From Staphylococcus haemolyticus (GTDB lineage Bacteria > Bacillota > Bacilli > Staphylococcales > Staphylococcaceae), in contig NZ_CP035291.1 in assembly GCF_006094395.1 (NCBI RefSeq), positions 62,001 to 126,000 of the forward strand: DNA of 64,000 nt. The letters are read 5' to 3'. The position numbers and the translations under genes were made by a program. Position 1 is the stretch's first letter. Every line of letters begins with the position of its first letter. Of this stretch, positions 45,485 to 54,361 are shown piece after piece. Under the pieces are notes generated by a model. It worked only from the letters and a program-made list of their open reading frames with translations, was not told the DNA's origin and searched no databases.

Positions 45485-46534
45485 ATGTTTCTTGCATGGA
45501 ACGAAATTAAACGCAACAAGCTTAAATTCGGATTAATTATAGGCATTCTAGTATTAATTAGTTACTTACTCTTTTTACTATCCGGTTTAGCAAGTGGTTT
45601 AATTAATATGAACACTGAAGGCATCAAGAAATGGAAAGCAGATGCAATTGTTTTAAATAAAGATGCCAACCAAACGGTTCAACAATCTGTCTTTAAATCG
45701 TCTGACGTTGAAGGCAAATTTAAAGAAGAGGCACCGTTAAAACAAATTGGCGTTATTGCATCGAATGGAGAGAGTGAAGAGAATGCATTACTCTTTGGCG
45801 TAACATCAAACTCATTCTTGATTCCAAAGATTGAGGAAGGCAAAAAATTTAATAAAGATAATGATGTCGTGATCGATCAATCATTGAAAGATAAAGGGTT
45901 CAAGGTTGGTGACACCATCACGTTATCTCAATCTGATGAGAAACTACATATCGTTGGCGTATCAGAAAGTGCTAAATATAATGCTTCTCCTGTTATTTTC
46001 GCAAATGACAAAACGATTGAAAAAATTAATCCAGCATTATCATCAGATAAAACCAATGCAGTAGTTGTAAAAGACAGTAATTGGAAAGATAAAAATGTTG
46101 ATAAAGATTTAGAAGTTATAGGAATAGATGACTTTGTAGAGAACCTACCAGGCTACAAACCACAAAACTTAACAATGAACTTTATGATTACATTCTTATT
46201 TGTTATTTCTGCTACAGTCATTGGCGTATTCTTATATGTCATCACGTTGCAGAAAAAGAATTTATTCGGAGTACTAAAAGCTCAAGGATTTACGAATGGG
46301 TTCTTAATGAAGATGGTGTTAGCACAAACCTTTATATTAGCCTTAATCGGTACTTTGATTGGCTTAATACTGACATTACTGACAAGTTTAGTCTTACCTG
46401 AAGCGGTACCTGTCCAATTTAATATCGGCACACTCATTATCTTTGGTATCGTTTTAATACTAACATCTCTTGTTGGTAGCTTATTCTCAGTATTATCCAT
46501 TAGAAAAATAGACCCACTTAAGGCGATCGGGTAA
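45485..46534 (+). CDS. FtsX/MacB-type ABC exporter permease (HrtB-like)
   Basis: The 349-residue permease has one N-terminal helix (about 15-38), a 180-residue external domain (WKADAIVLNKDANQ..., AKYNASPVIFAND) and three C-terminal helices including the FtsX motif. This is the HrtB/DevC topology. The start has aaaggaggg. It is coupled to the ATPase gene 12 bases downstream. No HssR direct repeats are seen upstream and no hssRS genes are nearby, so heme export is unproven. Confidence 0.87.
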   Translation: MFLAWNEIKRNKLKFGLIIGILVLISYLLFLLSGLASGLINMNTEGIKKWKADAIVLNKDANQTVQQSVFKSSDVEGKFKEEAPLKQIGVIASNGESEENALLFGVTSNSFLIPKIEEGKKFNKDNDVVIDQSLKDKGFKVGDTITLSQSDEKLHIVGVSESAKYNASPVIFANDKTIEKINPALSSDKTNAVVVKDSNWKDKNVDKDLEVIGIDDFVENLPGYKPQNLTMNFMITFLFVISATVIGVFLYVITLQKKNLFGVLKAQGFTNGFLMKMVLAQTFILALIGTLIGLILTLLTSLVLPEAVPVQFNIGTLIIFGIVLILTSLVGSLFSVLSIRKIDPLKAIG

Positions 46535-46546
46535 GGAGGTGCCACC

Positions 46547-47209
46547 ATGTTAAAATTTGATGAAGTGACTAAAGAATTCCAAGATGGTAATCATACAATT
46601 GAAGCAGTTAAACCGACATCTTTATCTTTTGAAAAAGGTGAACTCATAGCTATTGTTGGCCCTTCCGGTTCCGGTAAGAGTACGTTCTTAACAATGGCTG
46701 GAGCGTTACAAACACCAACATCCGGTGAAATATATATAAATGATAAGAAAATCTCAAAAATGAGTCAGAAGCAATTAGCTAAAATGAGAATGAAAGAAAT
46801 TGGCTTTATCTTACAAGCGACGAACTTAGTTCCCTTCTTAACAATCAAACAACAATTCCATTTATTGAAGAGTTATAAAAAAGATGTGTTAAGTACTGAA
46901 GAATATGATAAATTGTTGAGTGATCTAGGCTTAAAAGAGATAGAGAACAAATTACCTTCTGAAGTGTCAGGAGGACAAAAACAACGTGTTGCGATTGCTA
47001 AGGCAATTTATACACAGCCTTCTATTATTTTAGCTGATGAGCCAACTGCATCGCTCGATACTGAAAATGCGATGGCAGTTATGGAAATCCTAAAAGAACA
47101 ATCTAAACAACGTCATAAAACGTGTATTATCGTTACGCATGATGAACGTTTAACCAAGTTCTGTGATAAAGTCTTTCATATGGAAGACGGACGTTTAAAA
47201 GAAAAATAA
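46547..47209 (+). CDS. MacB/LolD-type ABC ATPase (HrtA-like)
   Basis: The 220-residue ATPase has Walker A GPSGSGKSTFL, Q-loop ILQAT, signature VSGGQKQRV, Walker B IILADEPTAS and switch THDE. It follows the permease stop by 12 bases with a taaggaggt site. It powers efflux of a lipid, peptide or porphyrin-like substrate. Confidence 0.9.
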   Translation: MLKFDEVTKEFQDGNHTIEAVKPTSLSFEKGELIAIVGPSGSGKSTFLTMAGALQTPTSGEIYINDKKISKMSQKQLAKMRMKEIGFILQATNLVPFLTIKQQFHLLKSYKKDVLSTEEYDKLLSDLGLKEIENKLPSEVSGGQKQRVAIAKAIYTQPSIILADEPTASLDTENAMAVMEILKEQSKQRHKTCIIVTHDERLTKFCDKVFHMEDGRLKEK

Positions 47210-47218
47210 ACAAATTAA

Positions 47219-47266
47219 AACTCCCTCCAAGTAAGCTTTGAAAATCATGGCTACTTAGAGAGAGTT
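47219..47266. terminator. Bidirectional terminator
   Basis: Arms aactccctccaagtaagc and ggctacttagagagagtt between convergent genes. Confidence 0.88.
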
Positions 47267-47275
47267 AATTATTAT

Positions 47276-48685
47276 CTATTTATCTTCTAATTCTCTTTCT
47301 AAATCTTTTTCATCTTCCATAGCGATTGTCGCTTTTTCAGATTCTTTTCGATACTTTTGATACATGATGACAAGTACGATTGCCCAAACTGGCGCGAATA
47401 GTACAGCAAAACGTGTCGTACTATTAATAAGTAAAACGATAAAGATAAATGCAAAGAAGACAAGAATGGCATATGCCATGTATTTGCCACCAGGCATTTT
47501 AAATTTACTATCATTGTGTAATTCAGGGTTTCTCTTCACGAAACCTAGATACGCAATCATAATACATGTCCAAATCATAATATTGAGCACTGTTGAGAAC
47601 GTTGTGATTTGAACGAATACCTTTGTAGCATCTTTAAATACTGCGTTTAAAATAATCGCAATACTTAATAAACCACAAGTAAGTAAGATAGCGTAATATG
47701 GAACACCATGTTTATTCGTCTTATGTAAGAATGGTGGGCCTTGCTTTCTTCCCGCTAAACCGAATAATGTACGACTGTTAGCGAAGATACCACTATTACA
47801 TGAAGATGCAGCTGCTGTTAAAACTACAAAGTTAATGATTCCCGCTGCGAATGGAATACCAACTAAACCAAATAGTTTTACATATGGACTTTCCGCAGGA
47901 TCTAATTGATTCCAAGGTACAACTGACATAATAACAGCTAATGAACCAATGTAGAATATTAATATACGGAAAGGTACATTGTTAATTGCTTGAGGAATCG
48001 TTTTATATGGATTTTTAGTTTCCCCTGCAGTGATACCGATTAACTCAATACCAATAAATGAGAAGATTGCCATTTGGAATGCCATTAAGAATCCAGATAT
48101 GCCATTAGGGAAGAATCCACCATGACTCCAAATATTCGCTACACTTGCTGTACCATAATCAGTCTTCAATGCGAAGATGACCATAACAATACCTACAACA
48201 ATTAATGCGATAATCGTAATAACTTTAATTAGTGATAACCAGAATTCAAGTTCACCAAATAATTTGGCGCTAAATAAGTTCATACCTACAAGTACGAGAA
48301 TCGTAAATGCAACTGTTAACCAGTTAGGTATTGTTGGATACCAAAATTCAACGTATTTAGCAACGGCTGTTACTTCAGCCATACCTGAAATAATCCAAGT
48401 TAGCCAGTATGTCCAACCTACCATAAAGCCTGCCATTGGACCAATATGATGATGGGCAATATCACCAAATGATTTAAATCCTAGATTAGACAATAAGATT
48501 TCTCCCATTGCTCGCATAAACATAAATAATACGAAACCAACGATAATATATGTAAGTAAAATCGATGGACCTGCTAAGTGAATGGATTCACCTGCACCTA
48601 GGAATAATCCGGTACCAATCGCACCACCAATTGCAATAAGTTGTATATGCCTATTGCTTAATTCCCTTTGCAGTTTATCTGCCAT
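47276..48685 (-). CDS. Amino acid permease (CycA/D-serine-D-alanine-glycine transporter type)
   Basis: The 469-residue APC-family protein has about twelve helices and the motifs IQLIAIGGAIGTGLFLGAG and SFIGIELIGITAGETKNP. The family imports D-Ala, D-Ser, Gly or other neutral amino acids with protons. I start at 48685, 9 bases after aagggg; an earlier ATG (48703) overlaps that site. Monocistronic. Confidence 0.9.
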   Translation of the reverse strand: MADKLQRELSNRHIQLIAIGGAIGTGLFLGAGESIHLAGPSILLTYIIVGFVLFMFMRAMGEILLSNLGFKSFGDIAHHHIGPMAGFMVGWTYWLTWIISGMAEVTAVAKYVEFWYPTIPNWLTVAFTILVLVGMNLFSAKLFGELEFWLSLIKVITIIALIVVGIVMVIFALKTDYGTASVANIWSHGGFFPNGISGFLMAFQMAIFSFIGIELIGITAGETKNPYKTIPQAINNVPFRILIFYIGSLAVIMSVVPWNQLDPAESPYVKLFGLVGIPFAAGIINFVVLTAAASSCNSGIFANSRTLFGLAGRKQGPPFLHKTNKHGVPYYAILLTCGLLSIAIILNAVFKDATKVFVQITTFSTVLNIMIWTCIMIAYLGFVKRNPELHNDSKFKMPGGKYMAYAILVFFAFIFIVLLINSTTRFAVLFAPVWAIVLVIMYQKYRKESEKATIAMEDEKDLERELEDK

Positions 48686-48703
48686 AATGTTCGTCCCCTT
48701 CAT

Positions 48704-49049
48704 GAGTATATATGTGACTTAAAATTATGACTGACTACGAATACTCTTTATAATTAGTTAATTAATTGTGTTAAATTATGTAATTAATTTTTTTGTTAAA
48801 ATTAATAATACCCTATTTATTAATTTTTAATCAATGAATTATACAAATTTTCATATTAGGAGTAAGTGGAAATAAGAGAGGTGTATGATGTCATAATCAT
48901 GCTTGAAATAGGCGTTTCTTTGGCTATAATCTCTATAATTAAGACTGCCTACTGTCTAAATATAAAGTTTTTAAAAACATATAATTGTACATAGTTGTCA
49001 ATTGCATTTAAATTATAACTATAGAATAAAGATAGAAAGTGGGCTAATC
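48704..49049. other. 346-bp AT-rich intergenic region, no gene seen
   Basis: Very AT-rich and free of open frames of note. It must hold the divergent promoters of the permease (-) and nitroreductase (+); TTGTCA near 48987 with TATAAC-like bases downstream is a possible nitroreductase promoter. Confidence 0.4.
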
Positions 49050-49673
49050 ATGCTTAATGATTTTAATGAAATATTAGAAGGTCGTAAATCAGTTAAAGGT
49101 TTCGACCCAGATTATAAAATTCCTCATGAAGAAATGAATGAAATGATTGCAAAAGCAACGAAAGCACCTTCATCAGTGAATATGCAACCTTGGCGTTTTG
49201 TTGTGGTTGAAAGTGATGAAGCGAAAGCTAAATTGCGTCCATTAATTCAATTTAATACAAACCAAAATGATACATCATCAGCAATGATTGTCATTTTTGG
49301 GGATTTACAATGCTATGAAGAAGGCGAATATATTTATGAACAAGCGGTTGTCAATGGTCACATGCCACAAGAAGTTAAAGAACAAATGTTACCGATTGTT
49401 TTAGAAAATTATAAAAATCGTACACGCCAATCAATGAATGACATTGTTAAAGTAGACAGTAGTTTAGCTGCTATGCAATTGATGTTAGTTGCTAAACAAC
49501 ACGGTTATGATACTAATCCAATTGGTGGCTTTGAACATGAAGAAATTGGTAAAGCATTTGGTTACGATTTAGAACGTTATGTACCTGTCATGATTGTTGC
49601 CATCGGTAAGAAAGCTAAAGAGGCACACACATCATTTAGAATGCCAGTTGATCGTGTAATCGATTATAAATAA
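49050..49673 (+). CDS. Nitroreductase family protein
   Basis: The 207-residue FMN protein has EGRKSVKGFD, KAPSSVNMQPWRFVVV (flavin contacts), SSLAAMQLMLVAKQHGYDTNPIGGF and VPVMIVAIGKK. It should reduce nitro- or quinone compounds with NAD(P)H. I start at ATG 49050 (agtgggc 8 bases before) rather than an earlier frame ATG at 49002 without a site. Confidence 0.92.
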   Translation: MLNDFNEILEGRKSVKGFDPDYKIPHEEMNEMIAKATKAPSSVNMQPWRFVVVESDEAKAKLRPLIQFNTNQNDTSSAMIVIFGDLQCYEEGEYIYEQAVVNGHMPQEVKEQMLPIVLENYKNRTRQSMNDIVKVDSSLAAMQLMLVAKQHGYDTNPIGGFEHEEIGKAFGYDLERYVPVMIVAIGKKAKEAHTSFRMPVDRVIDYK

Positions 49674-49683
49674 TACATTAATT

Positions 49684-49765
49684 AATAGTGCAAATACGCA
49701 GTAACTGACTGAAATAAAAAGACACTTATATCAAGTTTTTTAGTTAAAGTCACTTATGCGGTGGG
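49684..49765. repeat. Shorter copy of the intergenic repeat at 32475-32655
   Basis: It shares gcagtaactgactgaaataaaa, then cactt and a ttttttagttaaagtca arm, and the ggtggggcggga core, in the same order as 32480-32620, with differences. Confidence 0.6.
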
Positions 49766-49807
49766 GCGGGACAGTGTATTCATAATGAATGCTGTTCCGC
49801 TTTTTTT
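49766..49807 (+). terminator. Terminator of nitroreductase gene
   Basis: Arms gcgggacag and ctgttccgc with additional pairing (tattcat / atgaat) and a run of seven T. Confidence 0.9.
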
Positions 49808-49903
49808 AAGTGAAAAGACGTTTAGAGTCAGTGCTAATCATATTTATGATGAAGAAAAAGGGTATAGCTTAAGATATCAAATTGCGAAAAGGGTGATCCA
49901 TTT

Positions 49904-50569
49904 ATGGATAATAAACAATTAGACACATTAACACGTATTCAGAAAGGATTATATGAAACAACAAAGGCAGTCTTGCCATTTGATAAACGCTACCGTATTA
50001 AGTCATTTGTGCTAGAACGACCAGAAGGCAACATAGTCATTTATCATTCACCAGGTTTAAATGAAGCAGTGACAGATATTCAACTATTAGGTGGTGCTTC
50101 ACGTGTTTTAATGAATCATGAGCATGAATCCTTAGGCGGAACACCTAGTATAGATATACCATTTTGGATTCATCGTGGTGATGTAGCAGCAATCAGTCGA
50201 ACGGTGCCAATTGATGGACAGTTTGAACAACGTGAAACGCTTGCTGATGATTTAGAGGTCATTCCTACGCCAGGACATACGCCAGGAACGACGATGTTTC
50301 TGTGGGATAATGGAGAACATCGTTTCCTTTTTACAGGCGACTTCTTATGTGTAGATGATGGGGAATGGCGTACAGTCATTCTCAATTCAAGTGACCGAGA
50401 AGCATCCATTAAAAGTCTCGAATTGATTCAAGACTTAGATTTTGATGCGATTGTACCTTGGGTTGCGATTGAAGGAGAAGGTGCTGTCTTTTTTGTTGAA
50501 AATGAGGAAGATAAACGTAAGAGACTACAAAAAATTATAGATCGCGTCCGTCGTGGTGAACATACGTAA
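49904..50569 (+). CDS. Metallo-beta-lactamase fold protein with incomplete metal motif
   Basis: The 221-residue protein has the MBL fold elements TPGHTPGTTMFLW and LFTGDFLCVDDGEW. The first metal motif HxHxDH appears as NHEHESLGG: the Asp and third His are missing, so at most one metal site is complete. Function is unknown. ATG follows aaaaggg. It lies 38 bases upstream of a VOC-family gene and may be cotranscribed. Confidence 0.85.
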   Translation: MDNKQLDTLTRIQKGLYETTKAVLPFDKRYRIKSFVLERPEGNIVIYHSPGLNEAVTDIQLLGGASRVLMNHEHESLGGTPSIDIPFWIHRGDVAAISRTVPIDGQFEQRETLADDLEVIPTPGHTPGTTMFLWDNGEHRFLFTGDFLCVDDGEWRTVILNSSDREASIKSLELIQDLDFDAIVPWVAIEGEGAVFFVENEEDKRKRLQKIIDRVRRGEHT

Positions 50570-50607
50570 CTCGCATATTAAAACATTGTTATTAGAGGTG
50601 ATGGTGC

Positions 50608-51144
50608 ATGAATATAAATCGAGGAATCAATCATATCGGACTCACAGTACCGGATATTGAAGCGGCGACAGCCTTTTTCAAAGAAGGACTCAATGGCAAG
50701 ATTGCTTATGATAGTCAACGAAAGACGGATGAACCTCGTGGTGGGGAGACAGTTGAACACATTCTTGGTTTAGAAAAAGGGGCATCCATTATTCATAAAC
50801 GTATGATGGTCTTTGGTAATGGACCCAATATTGAAATGTTTGAATTTAAAGATGCACATCAGGGTCAAGCGCAAACGTTACAAGACATTGGTTTTACGCA
50901 TATCTCTTTTTATGTTGAGGCAGAACACTTTGATGAGGCCGTTAAACAGTTGACGCAAGCTGGAGGCCAACCTATTTCAGAGCCGCATGCGAATACGAAA
51001 TATGAAGACACTGAAGGTAATCAAACTGTTTATGTAAAAAGTCCGTGGGGAAGCTTAATTGAATTACAAACTGTTCCTAATGGATTTTACTATCCAGATG
51101 ATAGTGAGGCAGAAGTTTTTGTGCCGAAAAAGGTCGACAATTAA
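50608..51144 (+). CDS. VOC (glyoxalase/dioxygenase-like) family protein
   Basis: The 178-residue protein contains two betaalphabetabetabeta units: INHIGLTVPDIEAATAFFKE and FTHISFYVEAEHFDEAVKQL, and ends with VYVKSPWGSLIELQT. Likely metal ligands are His10, Glu in NIEMFEF, His in GFTHISF and Glu in LIELQ. It may be a lyase, isomerase or resistance-type enzyme. ATG follows agaggtg. Confidence 0.88.
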   Translation: MNINRGINHIGLTVPDIEAATAFFKEGLNGKIAYDSQRKTDEPRGGETVEHILGLEKGASIIHKRMMVFGNGPNIEMFEFKDAHQGQAQTLQDIGFTHISFYVEAEHFDEAVKQLTQAGGQPISEPHANTKYEDTEGNQTVYVKSPWGSLIELQTVPNGFYYPDDSEAEVFVPKKVDN

Positions 51145-51172
51145 AGTAATTTAAACATATCATTATTCATTG

Positions 51173-51192
51173 ATATGACACATTTGTCATAT
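51173..51192. promoter_or_regulatory. Perfect dyad upstream of 51395
   Basis: ATATGACA and TGTCATAT flank CATT. It lies about 37 bases upstream of a -10 TATAAT (51229-51234), so it could be an activator or repressor site; it could also be part of the end of the preceding transcript. Confidence 0.5.
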
Positions 51193-51238
51193 TAAAAAAA
51201 TTAAGTATTTTCTCCTTTTAAATTAATGTATAATGCCT

Positions 51239-51266
51239 TTAACAAGCCTTCCAAGAAGCTTGTTAA
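51239..51266 (+). promoter_or_regulatory. 5'-UTR hairpin of 51395 gene
   Basis: ttaacaagc and gcttgttaa form a 9-bp stem that begins 5 bases after the -10 TATAAT, so it would sit at the 5' end of the mRNA, with about 130 bases of leader following. It may stabilise the transcript. Confidence 0.5.
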
Positions 51267-51394
51267 GCTAGATATTATAAGGGGTTTAGGGTTATTGGAT
51301 GTATGCATTTTTGAATATCTATGCTTAAAAAGGGTATAAAATTAAAGACATAAAATTTTGTTTATGTCAACAACAATTTAAGGGAGTAATTTTC

Positions 51395-51682
51395 GTGATT
51401 GATATTCAAATTCAAAAATCAGAATTAATCGATGTAATTGAAAGTATTGTAAAAGAAAAAGTCTATGTTGAAAGTGACGATGCATGTGAAATTCTAGCAA
51501 CTGAGATTGTAAATGATTTGGAAGAGCTTAATAGTGATGAAACGCAAGCGAATAACTTGTTAGGACTTAATAGCGAATTGCAGCATGAGGTTGATGAATC
51601 AAATGACGCAATTAAAGTGATCTTATCTGCTGCAGACAGTGCCTCCAGTAGCTCTCAATTTGTTAATAAAGGCGCGGAATAA
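51395..51682 (+). CDS. Small acidic protein, unknown
   Basis: The 95-residue protein starts at GTG 51395 after taagggag. It is acidic and helical (VESDDACEILATEIVNDLEELNSDE), with a Ser/Ala-rich tail. It has no signal peptide or membrane helix. A long structured leader precedes it. No family recognised. Confidence 0.65.
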   Translation: MIDIQIQKSELIDVIESIVKEKVYVESDDACEILATEIVNDLEELNSDETQANNLLGLNSELQHEVDESNDAIKVILSAADSASSSSQFVNKGAE

Positions 51683-51749
51683 TCGTTAGTGATTATTAAA
51701 AATGTTAGCGTAAGAACTTTTGATTTCAACAGCAATATACGAATGAAAA

Positions 51750-51800
51750 TAAGCACCACCTATTATGAAAAGCGAATGCTTTTTAATAGGTGGTGCTTAT
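51750..51800. terminator. Bidirectional terminator of the lipase unit
   Basis: Arms aagcaccacctatta and taataggtggtgctt form a 15-bp stem. It ends the lipase-peptide transcript on the minus strand and the 51395 gene on the plus strand. Confidence 0.9.
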
Positions 51801-51834
51801 CATGTTTATGACGCATTTATGAGAATAATACTTT

Positions 51835-51882
51835 TTAGATGTTAAATAGAGAACCTATTAATTGAAGAAAAGTACCAGACAT
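51835..51882 (-). CDS. 15-residue hydrophobic peptide downstream of the lipase gene (candidate)
   Basis: The frame MSGTFLQLIGSLFNI follows aagaggagg at 7-8 bases, one of the best ribosome binding sites in the window. It lies 34 bases after the lipase stop and before the terminator at 51750-51800, so it would be the third cistron of the unit. The peptide is hydrophobic and uncharged apart from its ends, unlike known PSMs. It could be a real micropeptide or the stub of one. Confidence 0.5.
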   Translation of the reverse strand: MSGTFLQLIGSLFNI

Positions 51883-51916
51883 AACGAGACCTCCTCTTGA
51901 TTAAACTTGAAATGTA

Positions 51917-54166
51917 TTAAGCGTTGCGTGTTAAATTCTCACTTTGGACTAAATCATCTGCTAAGCCATGCCAAAATTGTTGTAATTCAGCTCTAGTACG
52001 TTTTGTGTCAGTACTATCTTGGCCGACAAAATCTACATGATCCCAATCATGTTTTGTTGGTGTTACTTGCCAAATACCTTTTTGATTTATATCCGTTGCT
52101 TGTGTATAAGCTTGATTAAATGGATGTTGTGATGAAATAACAGAAACTAAACCATCATTTTCTCGCCATTCTTTTTCAGCTGCTTTACCAATTACATTAG
52201 CAGTTAGGGTGAATGGGAAGAATAAATTTAAATCTGATTTTTGACGTCCAAATAATGATGCGTGTGTTGATTCTCCTGTGTAAGTTTTATACACAATATT
52301 AGGGTTTAATGATGTTTGACGGTTAAGGTTTGTCGCGCCTTCACGTGTTAAATCATAAAAGCCATTGTCTTTGGTTTGCCATAATTTTGAATCTTTAACA
52401 CGTTTGACATAGTCAACGTAAGACTCGTTAGGCTGTTGTTTTAGACCCCATTGAGACAGACCGAAGTCTACACGTGAATCTTTATTGCCAAGTACTTTTC
52501 CTGCGTCAAAGACAACTTGACGAATAAGCGCTTCGTTACCTAATAAATCTGATGCATGTGTGCCGTTATGTGGCGTTCCAAGTGTCGTAATTGATGAAAT
52601 CATATTATCGTTTTGACCTTGATATAAAGGTGAAATATCGCCTCCATGTACACGTTGATATTCTTGTTCTTCTGGATTACCATTTCTTAATAAGGATTCT
52701 AATTGACGAATCGTTTGACCGCCCATACTATGTCCGACAAGGTGTACTTTTTGGCCTGGTTGCCAATCTTTATATACGCCTTCATATGTTTTACCGTAAC
52801 GTTCATGACCATATTTGGCTGCGTGTGCAGCACCATAATCCACAGTTCCGCCTTTAATATAGTAATAAAGTTCGACAGCACGATCGTAGTTACTACCAAA
52901 CGCACTAATGCTCGCTTCATAAGATTCATAGCCGTTCTCTTCTAAATCCTGGCGTATGTTTAATTTATCGCCACCCCAATAGTGCGCTAGTACGGATGGG
53001 TTTATGTCATCAGTAAAACCATTAAATCCGTGAACTAAAATAATAGGGTCTTGATTTTTATACTGAGCTTGTTTCGCAACTTTATTGGTTTGATCTTTCG
53101 TTCCAGTTGCAGCTTGTGATTTAGATTGAGTGTTTGTCGTTGCGACTGCGTTATTTTTAAGTGTATTTAACCCAGATTGTGCATCTTTATTTTGTTTAGA
53201 AGACTTATCACTATCTAAAGTAGGGTTAGTTTGCCCATCAATTGAAATATTACTATTATCGCTATTTTGTGTATTAAGACGATTCGTTACTTCAGAAGTT
53301 GTCGCTTCCTTCTTAGTTAACGTTTGTTGCTGAGCTTGTGTTGCGGTTTTAAGTGCGTCACCTTGATTGTCGTCATTATCCTTTGGTTGTGATTGTGCTT
53401 GTTGATTGTCGACTTTTGGTTTGTCTGACGTATTTGATTCTGTTGACTGTTGTTGTTCAGTTGATTTAATTGTGTTTGGATTAATTTCATTTGAAGAAGT
53501 ATTTGCATCTTCAGATTTAACAACATTTGAATGTGGTTGATTTAATGCTTCTTTTTTATTATCAGACGTTTCATCAGTTTGTGATTGCGTATGTGCAGTT
53601 GTTTTCTTAGTTGTGTCGTCTTCTTTAGAAGCTGTATCAGTTGATTGTGTTGACGGTTTTTCTTGTTTAGATGATTCAGATTGTTGCGTTGTTATACCGT
53701 CGTTAGTAGTTGGTTTAGAAGTTTGTGTATCAGTTGAAAGTGATTGTTGAGAAGTTTGTTTAGCTTCAGTTTGTTGGTTATCGCTATTTGAAGTTGGCTT
53801 CTCAGATTTTACAGTGGTACTTTGATGCGTCTCATCTGAAGTTGAAGTAGTTTCATTCGTTGTAGATGCATCGTCTGTTTGATTATGTTCATTATGTAAG
53901 CTAGTTTGTGAATTATTTGTATTATTTTCAGTTTGAGAAGCTTGCGACTTATCTTGTTCAGTTGATTGAACTTGTCCCTTTTGAGTCGCGTGTGTGTCTT
54001 TATCCCCAATAGATTGTGCTGACGCCGTTTCAGGAGTTCCCACTTCCTGTTGTTTCTCGGCTGCCTGTGCTGAGCCACCTCCCATGAATAGCAACGTTGC
54101 TACTACAACTGATGACGCGCCTACGCTCAATTTACGAATACTAAATCTGTTCTCTCTTGTTTTCAT
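51917..54166 (-). CDS. Secreted triacylglycerol lipase with YSIRK signal and pro-region
   Basis: The 749-residue pre-pro-lipase has the YSIRK-type signal FSIRKLSVGASSVVVATLLF, a long Ser/Thr/Gln-rich pro-region to about residue 365, and a mature domain starting near ILVHGFNGF. The triad is Ser480 in GHSMGG, Asp671 in NDGLVSV and His710 in DHVDFVG; calcium-site residues are likely in DWDHVDF. It matches GehC/GehD/Sal lipases. I start at ATG 54166 after agagg; GTG 54175 is less likely. It lies in a unit with two short peptide genes, under a CcpA site. Confidence 0.93.
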   Translation of the reverse strand: MKTRENRFSIRKLSVGASSVVVATLLFMGGGSAQAAEKQQEVGTPETASAQSIGDKDTHATQKGQVQSTEQDKSQASQTENNTNNSQTSLHNEHNQTDDASTTNETTSTSDETHQSTTVKSEKPTSNSDNQQTEAKQTSQQSLSTDTQTSKPTTNDGITTQQSESSKQEKPSTQSTDTASKEDDTTKKTTAHTQSQTDETSDNKKEALNQPHSNVVKSEDANTSSNEINPNTIKSTEQQQSTESNTSDKPKVDNQQAQSQPKDNDDNQGDALKTATQAQQQTLTKKEATTSEVTNRLNTQNSDNSNISIDGQTNPTLDSDKSSKQNKDAQSGLNTLKNNAVATTNTQSKSQAATGTKDQTNKVAKQAQYKNQDPIILVHGFNGFTDDINPSVLAHYWGGDKLNIRQDLEENGYESYEASISAFGSNYDRAVELYYYIKGGTVDYGAAHAAKYGHERYGKTYEGVYKDWQPGQKVHLVGHSMGGQTIRQLESLLRNGNPEEQEYQRVHGGDISPLYQGQNDNMISSITTLGTPHNGTHASDLLGNEALIRQVVFDAGKVLGNKDSRVDFGLSQWGLKQQPNESYVDYVKRVKDSKLWQTKDNGFYDLTREGATNLNRQTSLNPNIVYKTYTGESTHASLFGRQKSDLNLFFPFTLTANVIGKAAEKEWRENDGLVSVISSQHPFNQAYTQATDINQKGIWQVTPTKHDWDHVDFVGQDSTDTKRTRAELQQFWHGLADDLVQSENLTRNA

Positions 54167-54220
54167 AAACAGCACCTCTATTTTATTTAATTTTTGAAAA
54201 TGTAAATCTATGAATCCATA

Positions 54221-54295
54221 TTAGATAAATAAATTAATGATTGCTCGTGGCAAGAATTCAAACAATTTGCTAAAGATTGCTTTAATAGCTTCCAT
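54221..54295 (-). CDS. 24-residue amphipathic peptide upstream of the lipase gene (candidate PSM-like)
   Basis: The frame starts MEAIKAIFSKLF and ends INLFI; aaagggag lies 7 bases before ATG. Placed on a helix, Glu2, Lys5, Ser9, Glu13, Arg17 and Asn21 fall on one face and Ile, Phe, Leu on the other, an almost ideal amphipathic helix, as in phenol-soluble modulins (20-25 residues, formyl-Met start). It is not any PSM I know. It lies 54 bases upstream of the lipase ATG, after a promoter and cre site, so it is probably the first cistron of the lipase mRNA. Confidence 0.65.
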   Translation of the reverse strand: MEAIKAIFSKLFEFLPRAIINLFI

Positions 54296-54320
54296 AATGA
54301 TCTCCCTTTCATTTCAAAAG

Positions 54321-54335
54321 AGAAAGCGTTTACAT
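54321..54335 (-). promoter_or_regulatory. CcpA cre site of lipase unit
   Basis: On the minus strand ATGTAAACGCTTTCT fits the cre consensus WTGNAANCGNWNNCW at every position. It overlaps the -10/start region, so it should act as a repressor site when glucose is plentiful. Confidence 0.82.
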
Positions 54336-54361
54336 AATGAGGTAAAAAATATGTATTGCAA
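54334..54361 (-). promoter_or_regulatory. Probable sigma-A promoter of peptide-lipase unit
   Basis: -35 TTGCAA at 54361-54356 and -10 CATTAT at 54339-54334 on the minus strand, spaced 16 bases. Confidence 0.65.

Noticed and set aside
45485-47209. Naming the ABC pair hrtBA (heme exporter)
   Set aside because: No HssR-type direct repeats, no hssRS nearby and the ATPase sequence differs from remembered HrtA; only family-level call kept.
53809-54197. Plus- and minus-strand frames within the lipase pro-region
   Set aside because: Low-complexity shadows of the lipase frame.
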